Made by a program: the position numbers and the translations under genes
Notes under the pieces: model-generated
Told to the model about the DNA's origin: nothing
Database searches by the model: none
What the model saw: the letters and a program-made list of their open reading frames with translations, nothing else
DNA from: a virus
Length of the DNA stretch: 41,225 nt
Reading direction: 5' to 3' (one strand)
IMG/VR virus record: IMGVR_UViG_3300046512_000098
Location: 1-41,225 of that record
In this document: positions 1 through 7,148 of the stretch, in pieces
Numbering within the stretch: the first letter of the stretch is position 1
Layout of the letters: the number at the start of each line of letters is the position of its first letter

Positions 1-56
1 GGCACCGCGAATTCTTCCTCCACGCGACGAAGGGTTGGCGCTCCCGTACCGCCTAA
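1..56 (+). CDS. 3' end of small basic protein (continues from 40884)
   Basis: This is the C-terminal tail of the gene that starts at 40884, ending in TAA at 54-56. It is visible here only because the circular genome was cut inside the gene. The full-length copy is at 40884-41186. Confidence 0.8.
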   Translation, partial: HREFFLHATKGWRSRTA

Positions 57-85
57 TCGATCACCACCCCCAACCCCACCCTCCC
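1..85. repeat. Terminal direct repeat, left copy (circular overlap)
   Basis: These 85 bases are identical to 41131-41215. Beyond base 85 the two copies still agree at most positions (7 of the next 10), as expected if the last bases of the contig are low quality. The repeat lies inside a gene tail (40884 onward), so it is a circular or circularly permuted assembly overlap rather than a repeat element. It implies a unit length near 41,130 bp. Confidence 0.9.
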
Positions 86-117
86 TCACGGCGAAACCGG
101 TTGGAGCAATAGAGGAA

Positions 118-294
118 ATGAAGATGGGACCGAATTGGTACAAACGCGCGATGGAACAGCTCGATCGTGATTACGAAGCTGGCCTGATCGACTTCGGAGA
201 ACTGCACAATCAGCAGCGCGAACTCAACCGCGAACTTCGTGACGCCGCCGAAGAGGCAGCGAGAGACGCTTACGACGAATATGGCGGCTGGTAA
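118..294 (+). CDS. Small acidic hypothetical protein, 58 aa
   Basis: An ATG at 118 lies a few bases after an AGAGG ribosome binding site; a second ATG at 124 is possible. The 58-residue product starts MKMGPNWYKRAMEQLDRDY and is a charged, probably helical protein ending in YGGW. It is too short for most ORF lists but has phage-like codon use and sits in the gap after the basic protein gene. The upstream AACC/GGTTGG leader motif is shared with the next two genes. Function unknown. Confidence 0.65.
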   Translation: MKMGPNWYKRAMEQLDRDYEAGLIDFGELHNQQRELNRELRDAAEEAARDAYDEYGGW

Positions 295-308
295 CCCCAC
301 CCCACGGT

Positions 309-330
309 AACCGAGGTTGGTAAGAAGAGG
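309..330 (+). promoter_or_regulatory. Repeated intergenic leader motif (AACC...GGTTGG + SD)
   Basis: AACC, a short spacer, then GGTTGGTAAGAAGAGG precedes the gene at 340. Nearly the same block (AACC...GGTTGGTAAGAAGGAG) lies at 821-846 before the gene at 853, and a shorter version (AACCGGTTGG) at 95-104 before the gene at 118. AACC/GGTT can form a small stem just before the Shine-Dalgarno sequence. It may set translation levels; this is inference. Confidence 0.45.
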
Positions 331-339
331 AACGAGACG

Positions 340-822
340 ATGACGAGCGAAATCCCGGAAGACATCATGAACACTGCACGGGCGGTTGCCATGAAGATTG
401 CGGCGGTTCTGCCAATATCGTCTAGCGATGATGTGGAGCACATAGCCAAGGCCCTTTTCGCTGAACGCGAACGCTGTGCATCTATTGCTGATGCGAAGAT
501 GTATGATTTTGGGTGTGTAGCGGGCACTGAAGCATCTGATTACGTTGAGATATGCGCAGAGCTTGCCGCTGATATTCGCGCAGCCCCGAAAGGCTGGCGA
601 ACAGACAACCCGCCGCTGGACGGAACGCCGATCTACATGCGCGTCATCCAGCCCTACCGGTTCCTTCCATACAAGCCGAACAGTCAGCAGTTTAAGCGCG
701 GCGATCAAGGCCGATGGCAGATGATGAACGAATACGGCGGATGGGACAACTGCTCGCACCCGCTTGGGAACGAATGGTCCCTGAGCAGCCCGTTCTATCG
801 CTTTTCCAAAGCAACCGCGTAA
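340..822 (+). CDS. Conserved hypothetical phage protein, 160 aa (AERERC motif)
   Basis: The ATG at 340 follows a purine-rich site (AAGAAGAGG). The N-terminal half contains IAKALFAERERCASIAD, a motif common in small alphaproteobacterial phage proteins and also present in the minus-strand gene at 37621-37989 as AKAILAERERCAKIAE. The C-terminal half (about residues 85-160) is a different domain, rich in aromatic residues with YRFLPYK and NEWSLSSPFY. No catalytic motif or membrane segment is evident. It lies early in the rightward operon. Function unknown. Confidence 0.75.
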   Translation: MTSEIPEDIMNTARAVAMKIAAVLPISSSDDVEHIAKALFAERERCASIADAKMYDFGCVAGTEASDYVEICAELAADIRAAPKGWRTDNPPLDGTPIYMRVIQPYRFLPYKPNSQQFKRGDQGRWQMMNEYGGWDNCSHPLGNEWSLSSPFYRFSKATA

Positions 823-852
823 CCGGCCCGGGTTGGTAAGAAGGAGATGGGC

Positions 853-1083
853 ATGGCAATCAAGCTCTCAGAACTCATCGCAGCATATGGCGACGACAAG
901 GTTCAGTTCCAGAACCTCGATCAGTGCGCCGAGAAGCTGAACATGAACAAGGGCGTGACGAAGATCACGTTTAGCACTGAGCAGCCAAACAACTTCGACC
1001 GCATGGAGAGACTTGGCCTCGTGGTCTGGTTCGACCGCGAAAAGGTTGCCGAGATCATTACCGCTTCGAAGGAGGTCGTCTGA
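853..1083 (+). CDS. Hypothetical protein, 76 aa
   Basis: Two in-frame ATGs exist (847 and 853). I choose 853 because AAGGAG at 841-846 abuts the first ATG but is 6 nt from the second. The product starts MAIKLSELIAAYGDDKVQFQ and looks soluble. Its TGA overlaps the ATG of the next gene (TGATG), implying translational coupling. Function unknown. Confidence 0.7.
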   Translation: MAIKLSELIAAYGDDKVQFQNLDQCAEKLNMNKGVTKITFSTEQPNNFDRMERLGLVVWFDREKVAEIITASKEVV

Positions 1084-1322
1084 TGTACCTCGTCCCCCGC
1101 CACGCCATCTCCCGCCCTACTGCTTCCGGTGTTGAATACTGGGACGGCTGCGGCTTCTGGTCCGATCTTCGCGAGGACGCTGAAGAATACCGGACGCTCG
1201 AAGCTGCCGAGGAAGATGCAGCAATCCTTGGAGGCGAGGTGTTCTCGTATGAGCGCATGTCCAACCTGCCCGACACATTCTCAAAGCCGATCATTCAGCT
1301 TTCGCAAGCGAGGGTAGCATGA
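1083..1322 (+). CDS. Hypothetical protein, 79 aa
   Basis: Starts at ATG 1083 inside the stop of the preceding gene and ends with ATGA overlapping the next gene at 1319. The product (MYLVPRHAISRPTASG...) is soluble and carries an acidic helix around residues 30-50. A compact chain of overlapping genes is the main support. Function unknown. Confidence 0.65.
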   Translation: MYLVPRHAISRPTASGVEYWDGCGFWSDLREDAEEYRTLEAAEEDAAILGGEVFSYERMSNLPDTFSKPIIQLSQARVA

Positions 1323-1660
1323 GCAACACGTTCAGAGCGCAGCAGGACATTCACATCTCAGGTTGGGAATGCGGCACAGAGATCGAACTGAAGATGGTCG
1401 TTACCTTCACGGTTATGAAGGGCTATCCAGCAACCCTTGAACAACCTGCAGAGCCGGCGACTGTTGAAGTAGACAAGGTTCGCTTCTTCGACGGCAAGGA
1501 TGAACTCACCTTGCCGTGGTCCATTGAGGATCGTTTCACCAGCGCCGAAGGCTTCAAGGATTGGCTGATGCAGGAAGCCGCCGATCAACACGAAGCCGCG
1601 CTTGACGCTCGTGCGGAGGCTCGCCGGGAAGACATTCTCCTAAACCGCGAGGGCTTCTGA
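1319..1660 (+). CDS. Hypothetical protein, 113 aa
   Basis: ATGA overlaps link it to both neighbours. The N-terminal 75 residues look like a small beta-rich domain (IELKMVVTFTVMKGYPATLE), and the C-terminal 35 residues form a charged helix (AALDARAEARREDILL). A fold of this kind occurs in small phage accessory proteins, but I recognise no family. Function unknown. Confidence 0.7.
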   Translation: MSNTFRAQQDIHISGWECGTEIELKMVVTFTVMKGYPATLEQPAEPATVEVDKVRFFDGKDELTLPWSIEDRFTSAEGFKDWLMQEAADQHEAALDARAEARREDILLNREGF

Positions 1661-2154
1661 TGACCGTAGTTCATTCAACCCGCAAAGCATCCATTGATGA
1701 GATTGCCTCCGAAATGGACCGTCGTGGAGCGGTGATTGAGAAGCTTGAGGCAGAGCGCAATCTCTACAAAGGCAAATATCGAGCCCTTCTCAAACTCATC
1801 AGCAAGACGCGCGCCAAGCTCGTGCACGTCACCGACAATATCGAGGACGAAGGCGACCGCCGGTATTTCGGTAGTTCGAACGATGCCGACGACTTGCAAG
1901 ACCTCTACGACGAAATGATGTCGTGGGTGTGGGATGCGACAGACGAGACGAACCGGATGAAGAGCGACCCATACGCCGACATTCGAAAGCAGCGCGCTCG
2001 TGCTGAAAAGGCGGAAGCCGCAACTGACCAGCTTGCCGACAAGATCGAGGATCTGATCGCTGAGTTTGGCGATGACCCGAGAGCCGCGCTTGAGTGCGTT
2101 TCGGAGCATCTGAGCCTTCGTCGATCTCCCCACCCCCATTCATCCAACTCGTAG
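1660..2154 (+). CDS. Coiled-coil hypothetical protein, 164 aa
   Basis: The start codon shares its A with the stop of the previous gene. Residues about 20-60 and 105-140 are heptad-like and highly charged (EKLEAERNLYKGKYRALLK; RARAEKAEAATDQLADKIED), with an acidic middle segment. There is no membrane segment or enzyme motif. This is likely a cytoplasmic coiled-coil protein, of a type that often precedes recombination genes in temperate phages. Function unknown. Confidence 0.7.
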   Translation: MTVVHSTRKASIDEIASEMDRRGAVIEKLEAERNLYKGKYRALLKLISKTRAKLVHVTDNIEDEGDRRYFGSSNDADDLQDLYDEMMSWVWDATDETNRMKSDPYADIRKQRARAEKAEAATDQLADKIEDLIAEFGDDPRAALECVSEHLSLRRSPHPHSSNS

Positions 2155-2169
2155 CCGAAGGAGGCTGAC

Positions 2170-2388
2170 GTGACCAACAGCAAAGCCACCATGCTTCGCC
2201 AGTACGAAGCCCTGCTCGAAGAAGCTATCGACGACGAGAGCATATTCGCAGCCAAGATGGCTGATGCCACGCGCCGGCGGAAGTATTGGCAGCGCCGGAT
2301 TTCCGAAGAGACCGGAGATGGCGACCGGTACGACTTCCGCGGAGAGACGCCTGTGTTTGTGGTGGAAGGAGTTCCCGCAAATGGCTGA
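2170..2388 (+). CDS. Hypothetical protein, 72 aa, GTG start
   Basis: A GTG at 2170 follows GAAGGAGG (2157-2164) at good spacing. The 72-residue product is charged, with ATRRRKYWQRRISEET in the middle. Its last codons overlap the start of the HNH endonuclease gene at 2381. Function unknown. Confidence 0.6.
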   Translation: MTNSKATMLRQYEALLEEAIDDESIFAAKMADATRRRKYWQRRISEETGDGDRYDFRGETPVFVVEGVPANG

Positions 2389-2929
2389 TGTTTCAATCCC
2401 AAACCTGACAGTAAGCTATATTCAGACTTCCCTCGACTACGACGAGGAGACAGGGCTCTTGTATTGGAAAGAGCGGCCACGCCATCATTTCAAGAGAAAG
2501 CTTGAGTTCAATAGGTTCAACAACAAGTTTGCTGGTCTATGCGCAGGATGCGTAAAGCCCAATGGTTACGTTCATCTAACTATTAACCACTGCACATATT
2601 CGGCGCATAGGATTTGTTGGGCACTTTACTATGGATGCCACCCGACTGAGATAATTGACCATATTGATGGCAACAAAGCAAACAACCGGATCGCAAATCT
2701 CAGGCTGGTTTCCCACGAGGAAAACGCAAAAAACAGGCCGTTATCCTCGAGAAACAAAAGCGGAGTCAGTGGTGTAGGGTTCTACGAAGGAAGATGGCAG
2801 GTGACGATCGGCGTAGACCGAACCGTCAAATACCTTGGCGTCTTTCGCGACAAAGACGAGGCTATCGCAGCTCGAATGCAGGCTGAAAGGGAATACGGAT
2901 ATCACCCGAACCACGGGAGGCCGATGTGA
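2381..2929 (+). CDS. HNH homing endonuclease with AP2-like DNA-binding tail
   Basis: The 182-residue product starts at the ATG at 2381 (MADVSIPNL), overlapping the previous gene by 8 nt. Residues about 75-115 contain the HNH core: the first histidine (YSAHRICWAL), then IDHIDGNKANNRIANLR. The C-terminal part (SGVSGVGFYEGRWQVTIGV...KYLGVFRDKDEAIAARMQAE) is the AP2/ERF-like DNA-binding module common in phage HNH_3 homing nucleases. A paralogue with the same two-part design is at 8620-9183. Such genes are usually selfish insertions that cut allelic sites lacking them. Local base composition is more AT-rich than its neighbours, which fits transfer. Confidence 0.9.
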   Translation: MADVSIPNLTVSYIQTSLDYDEETGLLYWKERPRHHFKRKLEFNRFNNKFAGLCAGCVKPNGYVHLTINHCTYSAHRICWALYYGCHPTEIIDHIDGNKANNRIANLRLVSHEENAKNRPLSSRNKSGVSGVGFYEGRWQVTIGVDRTVKYLGVFRDKDEAIAARMQAEREYGYHPNHGRPM

Positions 2930-3165
2930 TCCCCTGCTCTCTCCGCACCCTTGGCGAATGCCCTGTCCCCTGCAAAGACCACTGCTCTGTACAGCCCCCC
3001 AAGGCTCAGGAAGCGCCGATCCGGTTCAGAGTGCGGGATCAGCTTGTGGTGATCGTCTTCGGCATTGCCATGACCGGCTTTGCCTATCTCGCCCTTTCAG
3101 AAGCAGACCGGCAGTTCAAGGCCCAGGATCTGCGAAATCAGGAGGTGTCTCGTGCATACCGCTGA
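2926..3165 (+). CDS. Small single-pass membrane protein, 79 aa, Cys-rich N-terminus
   Basis: A GTG start at 2926 overlaps the HNH stop (GTGA). The N-terminus has four cysteines (MIPCSLRTLGECPVPCKDHC), followed by one membrane helix (LVVIVFGIAMTGFAYLAL) and a charged C-tail. With its Cys-rich end on one side of the membrane it could be an exclusion or regulatory peptide, but no family is recognised. Confidence 0.65.
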   Translation: MIPCSLRTLGECPVPCKDHCSVQPPKAQEAPIRFRVRDQLVVIVFGIAMTGFAYLALSEADRQFKAQDLRNQEVSRAYR

Positions 3166-3364
3166 CGAATACCGATCGCTAGCCGATAAAGCCTATGCGG
3201 ATTCCCTCGAATATTACGTCGAGGCAGTAACTGCAGCCGGAATTCGCAAGGACATGCTTTTGAAGTGGGCTGAGAACCGCGAAGAAGACGGCGACTTTTA
3301 CGAGAGCCGCGCCCAGATCGCGGAAGATGTTGAAGCCCGCAAGCACCAGCAGGTGGCGGCATGA
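3152..3364 (+). CDS. Hypothetical protein, 70 aa
   Basis: I place the start at GTG 3152 because AGGAGG at 3140-3145 is 6 nt upstream; it overlaps the previous gene by 14 nt. The product begins MHTADEYRSLADKAYADS and is an acidic, helical protein. Its TGA overlaps the ATG of the Gp157-like gene (ATGA). Function unknown. Confidence 0.65.
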   Translation: MHTADEYRSLADKAYADSLEYYVEAVTAAGIRKDMLLKWAENREEDGDFYESRAQIAEDVEARKHQQVAA

Positions 3365-3864
3365 GCTTCCTCTTCAAAGACGCTCAGTTCGTCCGCACGC
3401 AGATCCAGGCGCTGATCGCAGCCTATCCCGAGCTTGAGGAAGACGCAACGCTGCTGGCCGATATGCTCGACGGCGAGACGGATCTGTACCGAGTCCTTGA
3501 AAAGCTCCTGAACGAGCGCCGGGAAGCCGAGACGATGGCAACCGCCGTCAAGGAGCGGGAAACCGATCTCGTCGAGCGCCGCAAGCGTTTCGAGCGCAAG
3601 GCCGACGGCGTGAAGAAGATCATGCTGCAGCTCATGGAAGCGGCACAGCAGGACAAGGTGGTGCTGACAGAAGCAACGCTGTCGATCACGAAGCCGCGCG
3701 AGGGCGTCGAGGTGACGGATCTGGACGCTCTACCGCAGGGCTTCTTCAAAACCGAGCGCAAGGCTCTTTCCAAGGAAATTTTGGCAGCACTCAAGGCCGG
3801 CGAGAAAGTTCCCGGCGCGGAAATCCGCATTGGTGAGGCTGGCCTTATGGTGAGGACGAAGTGA
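3361..3864 (+). CDS. Siphovirus Gp157-family protein
   Basis: The 167-residue product has the Gp157 (PF05565-type) pattern: an acidic N-terminal helix region (ELEEDATLLADMLDGETD), a long charged coiled coil (about residues 45-95), then a beta-rich end with LSITKPREGVEVTDLDALPQ and a basic/acidic tail. Family members sit next to SSB and recombination genes in many temperate phages and have been linked to phage resistance. Its exact activity is not established. Here it is coupled to the next gene by an ATGA overlap. Confidence 0.85.
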   Translation: MSFLFKDAQFVRTQIQALIAAYPELEEDATLLADMLDGETDLYRVLEKLLNERREAETMATAVKERETDLVERRKRFERKADGVKKIMLQLMEAAQQDKVVLTEATLSITKPREGVEVTDLDALPQGFFKTERKALSKEILAALKAGEKVPGAEIRIGEAGLMVRTK

Positions 3865-4583
3865 TGACGACTCTTGAACCGCGCATTGAGGCAGTCCGCG
3901 TGAAGTACGGGCTTGCACAGGAAGATTTTTGGCAGATCAAGCAGAATAAGCAGTGGGTATGCAAACATGCCGCTCTGGAGATCGTAGCCGTCAAGGCCGG
4001 CGTCGAATGGTATCCGCCGCAGATCATCGAAGCAAATGCGCCGGGGCTCGTCACGTCTATGGTTGTCACCGGCAAGATGGACGGTCGCGTTGAATGGGCG
4101 ACGGGCGAAACCAACCCGACGAATTATAGCGTCATCGGCAAGCAGCCCGCCTACCCTTGGGCTATGTCGGAGAAGCGCGCGAAAGACCGCGTTGTCCTGA
4201 AGCTCGTCGGCATTCATGGGCTCGTCTATTCCGAAGACGAAATGTCCGGCATTGACGACGCCCGCAAGGAAGATGAGCAGCCAAAGAAGACAAGCGCAGC
4301 AGAGCAGAAATCTCAGATATCCGAGATCGACAAGGATTTGCTCGATGCGCATTCCGAATCTGACCTGACGAAACTCGTCAACGTGTGGGCTTCGATAGCC
4401 GAGCGCGACGGGTGGTCGAAAGACTACTGGGATGAAGCTCGACGCCGGTTCGCACGCAAGAAGCGTGAGCTTGCCGATGGCGTTGTTGACGATGTTGTCA
4501 GGCAGGCAGGCGGCACGGTCGTTGACGAGCGCGTCATTCGCGACAGCACCGGCAGAGAACTTTCCAACGTGGAGGCGGCATAA
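3861..4583 (+). CDS. Conserved phage recombination-cassette protein, 240 aa
   Basis: Located between the Gp157-like gene and ssb, overlapping both. Residues about 30-125 form a conserved block (KHAALEIVAVKAGVEWYPP; a YPWAMSEKRAKDRVVLKLVG segment at about 94-113), followed by a charged linker and a helical C-terminus. An AEKRAK/R-type block of this kind occurs in phage single-strand annealing and ssDNA-binding proteins, and the position suits a recombination mediator. I cannot assign it firmly to the Rad52, ERF or RecT groups. Profile comparison would settle it. Confidence 0.7.
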   Translation: MMTTLEPRIEAVRVKYGLAQEDFWQIKQNKQWVCKHAALEIVAVKAGVEWYPPQIIEANAPGLVTSMVVTGKMDGRVEWATGETNPTNYSVIGKQPAYPWAMSEKRAKDRVVLKLVGIHGLVYSEDEMSGIDDARKEDEQPKKTSAAEQKSQISEIDKDLLDAHSESDLTKLVNVWASIAERDGWSKDYWDEARRRFARKKRELADGVVDDVVRQAGGTVVDERVIRDSTGRELSNVEAA

Positions 4584-5047
4584 TGTCTGGAAGCATTAAC
4601 AAGGTAATTCTGATCGGAAACGTGGGTGCCGACCCCGAAATCCGCCGCACGCAGGATGGCCGGCCGATCGCCAACCTCCGCATCGCGACGTCTGAAACAT
4701 GGCGCGACCGCAATTCCGGCGAGCGCCGCGAAAAGACAGAATGGCACACCGTAGTGGTCTTCAACGAAGGCCTCTGCAAGGTCGTCGAGCAATATGTGAA
4801 GAAGGGCGCCAAGCTCTATATCGAAGGCGCGCTGCAGACCCGCAAGTGGCAGGACCAGACTGGCGCCGACCGCTACTCGACGGAAGTCGAGCTGCAGGGC
4901 TTCAATTCGACGCTGACGATGCTCGACGGCAACGACGACAAGCAGGCCAGCCGTGACAATTCGAAAGACAGCTACGGCAACAACCAGCCTGCCAATTTCT
5001 CTCGCGATCTGGACGACGATATCCCGTTTTCTCCGGAGTGGCGCTGA
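4583..5047 (+). CDS. ssb: Single-stranded DNA-binding protein
   Basis: A clear OB-fold SSB of 154 residues: N-terminus SINKVILIGNVGADPEIRRT, then TEWHTVVVFNEGLCKVVEQY and KGAKLYIEGALQTRKWQD, then a low-complexity linker. It coats ssDNA during replication and recombination. The acidic tip DDDIPF, normally the last residues and the docking site for partners, is followed here by five more residues (SPEWR). The extra codons also contain the GGAG used by the next gene. It overlaps genes on both sides. Confidence 0.97.
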   Translation: MSGSINKVILIGNVGADPEIRRTQDGRPIANLRIATSETWRDRNSGERREKTEWHTVVVFNEGLCKVVEQYVKKGAKLYIEGALQTRKWQDQTGADRYSTEVELQGFNSTLTMLDGNDDKQASRDNSKDSYGNNQPANFSRDLDDDIPFSPEWR

Positions 5048-5469
5048 TGTCGAAGAAAGAGAAAGAGGCACCCCCAGTATACTGCATTCGCCGCGGCGAA
5101 ACGCTCATAGGCGAAATGCAGATGGACCGCGACCGCATTGCCGAGTTTGCTGCGGGAGACCGCATCAAGTTGCATCTTTCCACTGGCCGCGCTCCCTCGC
5201 GCCTGCGCTTCTACTGGGCGTTCCTACGCGATGTTGTGGAGGCAACCGAGTGCTGCCCGAACGCCGAGGCACTTCACTCTCTGGTGAAACTCGAAACCGG
5301 CTTCACTACCCCCGTCAAGGTCAAGGGCTACACGGTCCTTGTGCCTCGTAGTGTTTCGTTCGCGTCGATGTCGGAAGAGGAGTTCATGCAGTTCCTCGCC
5401 GGCGCTGAGCGCTTCATAGCCGCCACTTACGGCATTGTCCCGAAGGATACGAAGGGAGCAGCAGCATGA
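5047..5469 (+). CDS. Conserved hypothetical phage protein downstream of ssb, 140 aa
   Basis: I choose the ATG at 5047 (TGATG overlap with ssb) over an upstream GTG because GGAG lies 9 nt before it. The conserved centre reads RLRFYWAFLRDVVEAT, then TGFTTPVKVKGYTVLVPRS and SMSEEEFMQFLAGAERFI. This resembles short recombination-cassette proteins (NinB- or DUF1367-like) found next to SSB in alphaproteobacterial phages, but no active-site residues are evident. Probably a DNA-metabolism accessory protein. Confidence 0.75.
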   Translation: MSKKEKEAPPVYCIRRGETLIGEMQMDRDRIAEFAAGDRIKLHLSTGRAPSRLRFYWAFLRDVVEATECCPNAEALHSLVKLETGFTTPVKVKGYTVLVPRSVSFASMSEEEFMQFLAGAERFIAATYGIVPKDTKGAAA

Positions 5470-5612
5470 ACCGACTTCTCCGCAAAGCCATCCGATCCTG
5501 GCTCTCATGGCGAGCAGACAAGCGCCTATCCGCGCCATCCCGTCATATGCCACAAACAGGGCTCGTCTCCATCAGCTCAAGCGCAGCCACAAGAACACGC
5601 AGCCCGCCCTGA
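5466..5612 (+). CDS. Small basic hypothetical protein, 48 aa (possibly frameshifted)
   Basis: Starts with ATGA overlapping the previous stop, with AAGGGAG 7 nt upstream. The product is MNRLLRKAIRSWLSWRADKR followed by a low-complexity end. A second frame across 5507-5671 (MASRQAPIRAIPSYATNRAR..., ending ALRGHSAPAE) has no ribosome binding site of its own. Its C-terminal half looks more protein-like than the 48-residue tail, so the two may be one gene broken by a frameshift. Confidence 0.45.
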   Translation: MNRLLRKAIRSWLSWRADKRLSAPSRHMPQTGLVSISSSAATRTRSPP

Positions 5613-5684
5613 AGGAAATGCAGACAGCAATGCTCTGCGCCCTTCGTGGCCATTCCGCACCAGCTGAGTAGGGAGAGGATTCCA

Positions 5685-5795
5685 ATGGCTAACCGCCGAG
5701 AATTTACCAAAACGACGAAGCGCGAGGCCCTGACGCGCTCCGGCATGCTCTGCGAGGCTGTCGGGCCAATGTACGGAGAGGCCGTGAATGGCTAA
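5685..5795 (+). pseudogene. Truncated HNH endonuclease N-terminus, 36 aa
   Basis: A strong Shine-Dalgarno (GGGAGAGG) precedes ATG 5685. The peptide MANRREFTKTTKREALTRSG, continuing with MLCEAVGPMYG, matches the N-terminus typical of short phage HNH nucleases, where the first zinc-binding cysteines and then the HNH core should follow. It ends at a stop (5793-5795) just inside the start of the homing-type nuclease at 5788. I read it as the remnant of an HNH gene interrupted or replaced by that insertion. Confidence 0.6.
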
Positions 5796-6405
5796 AGCCC
5801 TCAACATCAATCCTGGCGACAAATTCGGCAACCTTACTTGCATCGAAGAGCTGCCCCGCGTTCAAAAGATGCGCCGTTGGCTCGTAAAATGTGACTGCGG
5901 CAATACTATCGTGATGCTGCAAAAATCATTTGTCACGGCGCATAGGAAGTCATGCGGATGCGCGCCCCGCCTTGCTCCTCATGGGTTGTCAAATGAGCCT
6001 GAATATAAGCATTGGCTAAATATGATTTCTCGCTGCGAGAACCCCAACGTCCCTCGTTATCCAAACTACGGCGGGCGCGGTGTAAAGGTTTGCGAGCGAT
6101 GGAGATCAAGTGTTGAGACTTTCTATGCTGATATGGGAAAACGACCATCTCCTAGACATTCATTGGATAGGGTAGATGTCAACGGCCATTACGAGCCCAA
6201 GAATTGCCGTTGGGCTCTCCCGAAGATTCAATCCAGAAACAAGCGCACTAATCGTTTAGTAGAGGTCAACGGGTGGACAATGACGCTCGCCGAGGCGGCT
6301 GAGAGATCAACTCTTCCATACAACACGATACTCTATCGGTTGAGGCGCGGTTGGTCACTTGACGATGCTCTGGCTCTTCCCGCCCATAAGGGGCGCAGGC
6401 CATGA
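5788..6405 (+). CDS. Homing-endonuclease-like protein, 205 aa
   Basis: Contains an N-terminal zinc-ribbon-like part (VKCDCGNTIVMLQKSF...SCGC, about residues 35-62), then the conserved block WLNMISRCENPN, YPNYGGRGVKVCERW, SLDRVDVNGHYEPKNCRWA typical of a large phage HNH-like family, and a C-terminal helix-turn-helix tail (MTLAEAAERSTLPYNTILYR...GWSLDDALA). Such proteins act as mobile site-specific nucleases. Its start overlaps the 36-residue HNH remnant and its stop overlaps the next HNH gene (ATGA), so it is wedged between two HNH fragments or genes. Confidence 0.85.
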   Translation: MAKALNINPGDKFGNLTCIEELPRVQKMRRWLVKCDCGNTIVMLQKSFVTAHRKSCGCAPRLAPHGLSNEPEYKHWLNMISRCENPNVPRYPNYGGRGVKVCERWRSSVETFYADMGKRPSPRHSLDRVDVNGHYEPKNCRWALPKIQSRNKRTNRLVEVNGWTMTLAEAAERSTLPYNTILYRLRRGWSLDDALALPAHKGRRP

Positions 6406-6806
6406 CAGATGTCGGTACCACCAAACGAAAGGCAATGAGCCCAACTAGGAGGCTTCGACTTTTTGAGGCACACAACGGCATATACTGCCTATGCCTGAAA
6501 AAGATCGATGGTGTTCATGAAAAATGGACGATTGAGCATCTCCGGGCTCTAGGGCTTGGCGGTGAGGACGCAGACAGTAACTGCGCTCCCGCTCATGAAG
6601 ATTGCCGCCGCGTCAAGGATAAGGATGATGTCGAGCGCATCGCCAAAGCCAAGCGCGTCAAGCAGAAGCACATCGGCATCCGCACGGCTCCAGCGAAGAA
6701 GCTGAACGGCCCCGGCTTCCCCGTCTCGGAGAAATCCGCTTCCCGCTCTCCAAAGCAATCGTTGGGGTATAGAGCGCTTTATAGATCGGTGGAGGAGTCG
6801 AGATGA
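6402..6806 (+). CDS. HNH endonuclease, 134 aa
   Basis: HNH fold evident from the CLCLKK cysteine pair (about residues 27-32), WTIEHLRALGLGGEDADSNC (about 43-62) and HEDCRRVKDKDD, followed by the basic KAKRVKQKHIGI segment that usually trails this family. It ends in a Pro/Ser/Arg-rich tail (GPGFPVSEKSASR). Likely a free-standing DNA nicking or cutting enzyme. It is in the same reading frame as the 36-residue remnant at 5685, but has its own start within the overlap with the homing gene. Confidence 0.85.
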   Translation: MTDVGTTKRKAMSPTRRLRLFEAHNGIYCLCLKKIDGVHEKWTIEHLRALGLGGEDADSNCAPAHEDCRRVKDKDDVERIAKAKRVKQKHIGIRTAPAKKLNGPGFPVSEKSASRSPKQSLGYRALYRSVEESR

Positions 6807-7147
6807 GCGATATCGATGACCTGCTCGACCGCTATTGGCAACTCGCCTACGCAAAAGGGCGTGGGAACCGTCGGCACGACACCGAGAACGGAGACGCGCA
6901 GGAATGCCGGTCGGCTATTGATGCGGCTATCCAAGAGATGGAGATGCGCGCGCTTGTCGCCAAACCTCTCTATAGCCGCCGACAGCTTCAGGAGCGCATT
7001 GCCGAACTGGAGAGGGCGCTGGAACGACAAGGCGACAACATGGCCTTCGTCATCAATCACGTTACCATTCCAGACCAGTGGTACGAGAAGTTCAGGCGAG
7101 AACTGGACGAAGACCGCGCCGCACTCGACGCCATAAAGGAGGGGTAG
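6803..7147 (+). CDS. Hypothetical protein, 114 aa
   Basis: Begins with an ATGA overlap after GTGGAGGAG. The middle is a coiled coil (RRQLQERIAELERALERQGD) and the N-terminus reads MSDIDDLLDRYWQLAYAKGR. It sits between the HNH gene and the excisionase. No motif suggests a function. Confidence 0.7.
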   Translation: MSDIDDLLDRYWQLAYAKGRGNRRHDTENGDAQECRSAIDAAIQEMEMRALVAKPLYSRRQLQERIAELERALERQGDNMAFVINHVTIPDQWYEKFRRELDEDRAALDAIKEG

Positions 7148-7148
7148 G

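Noticed and set aside
61-759. Long minus-strand frame (232 codons) at the left end
   Set aside because: It covers the well-initiated plus-strand genes at 118 and 340, has no ribosome site and its composition is that of an antisense shadow.
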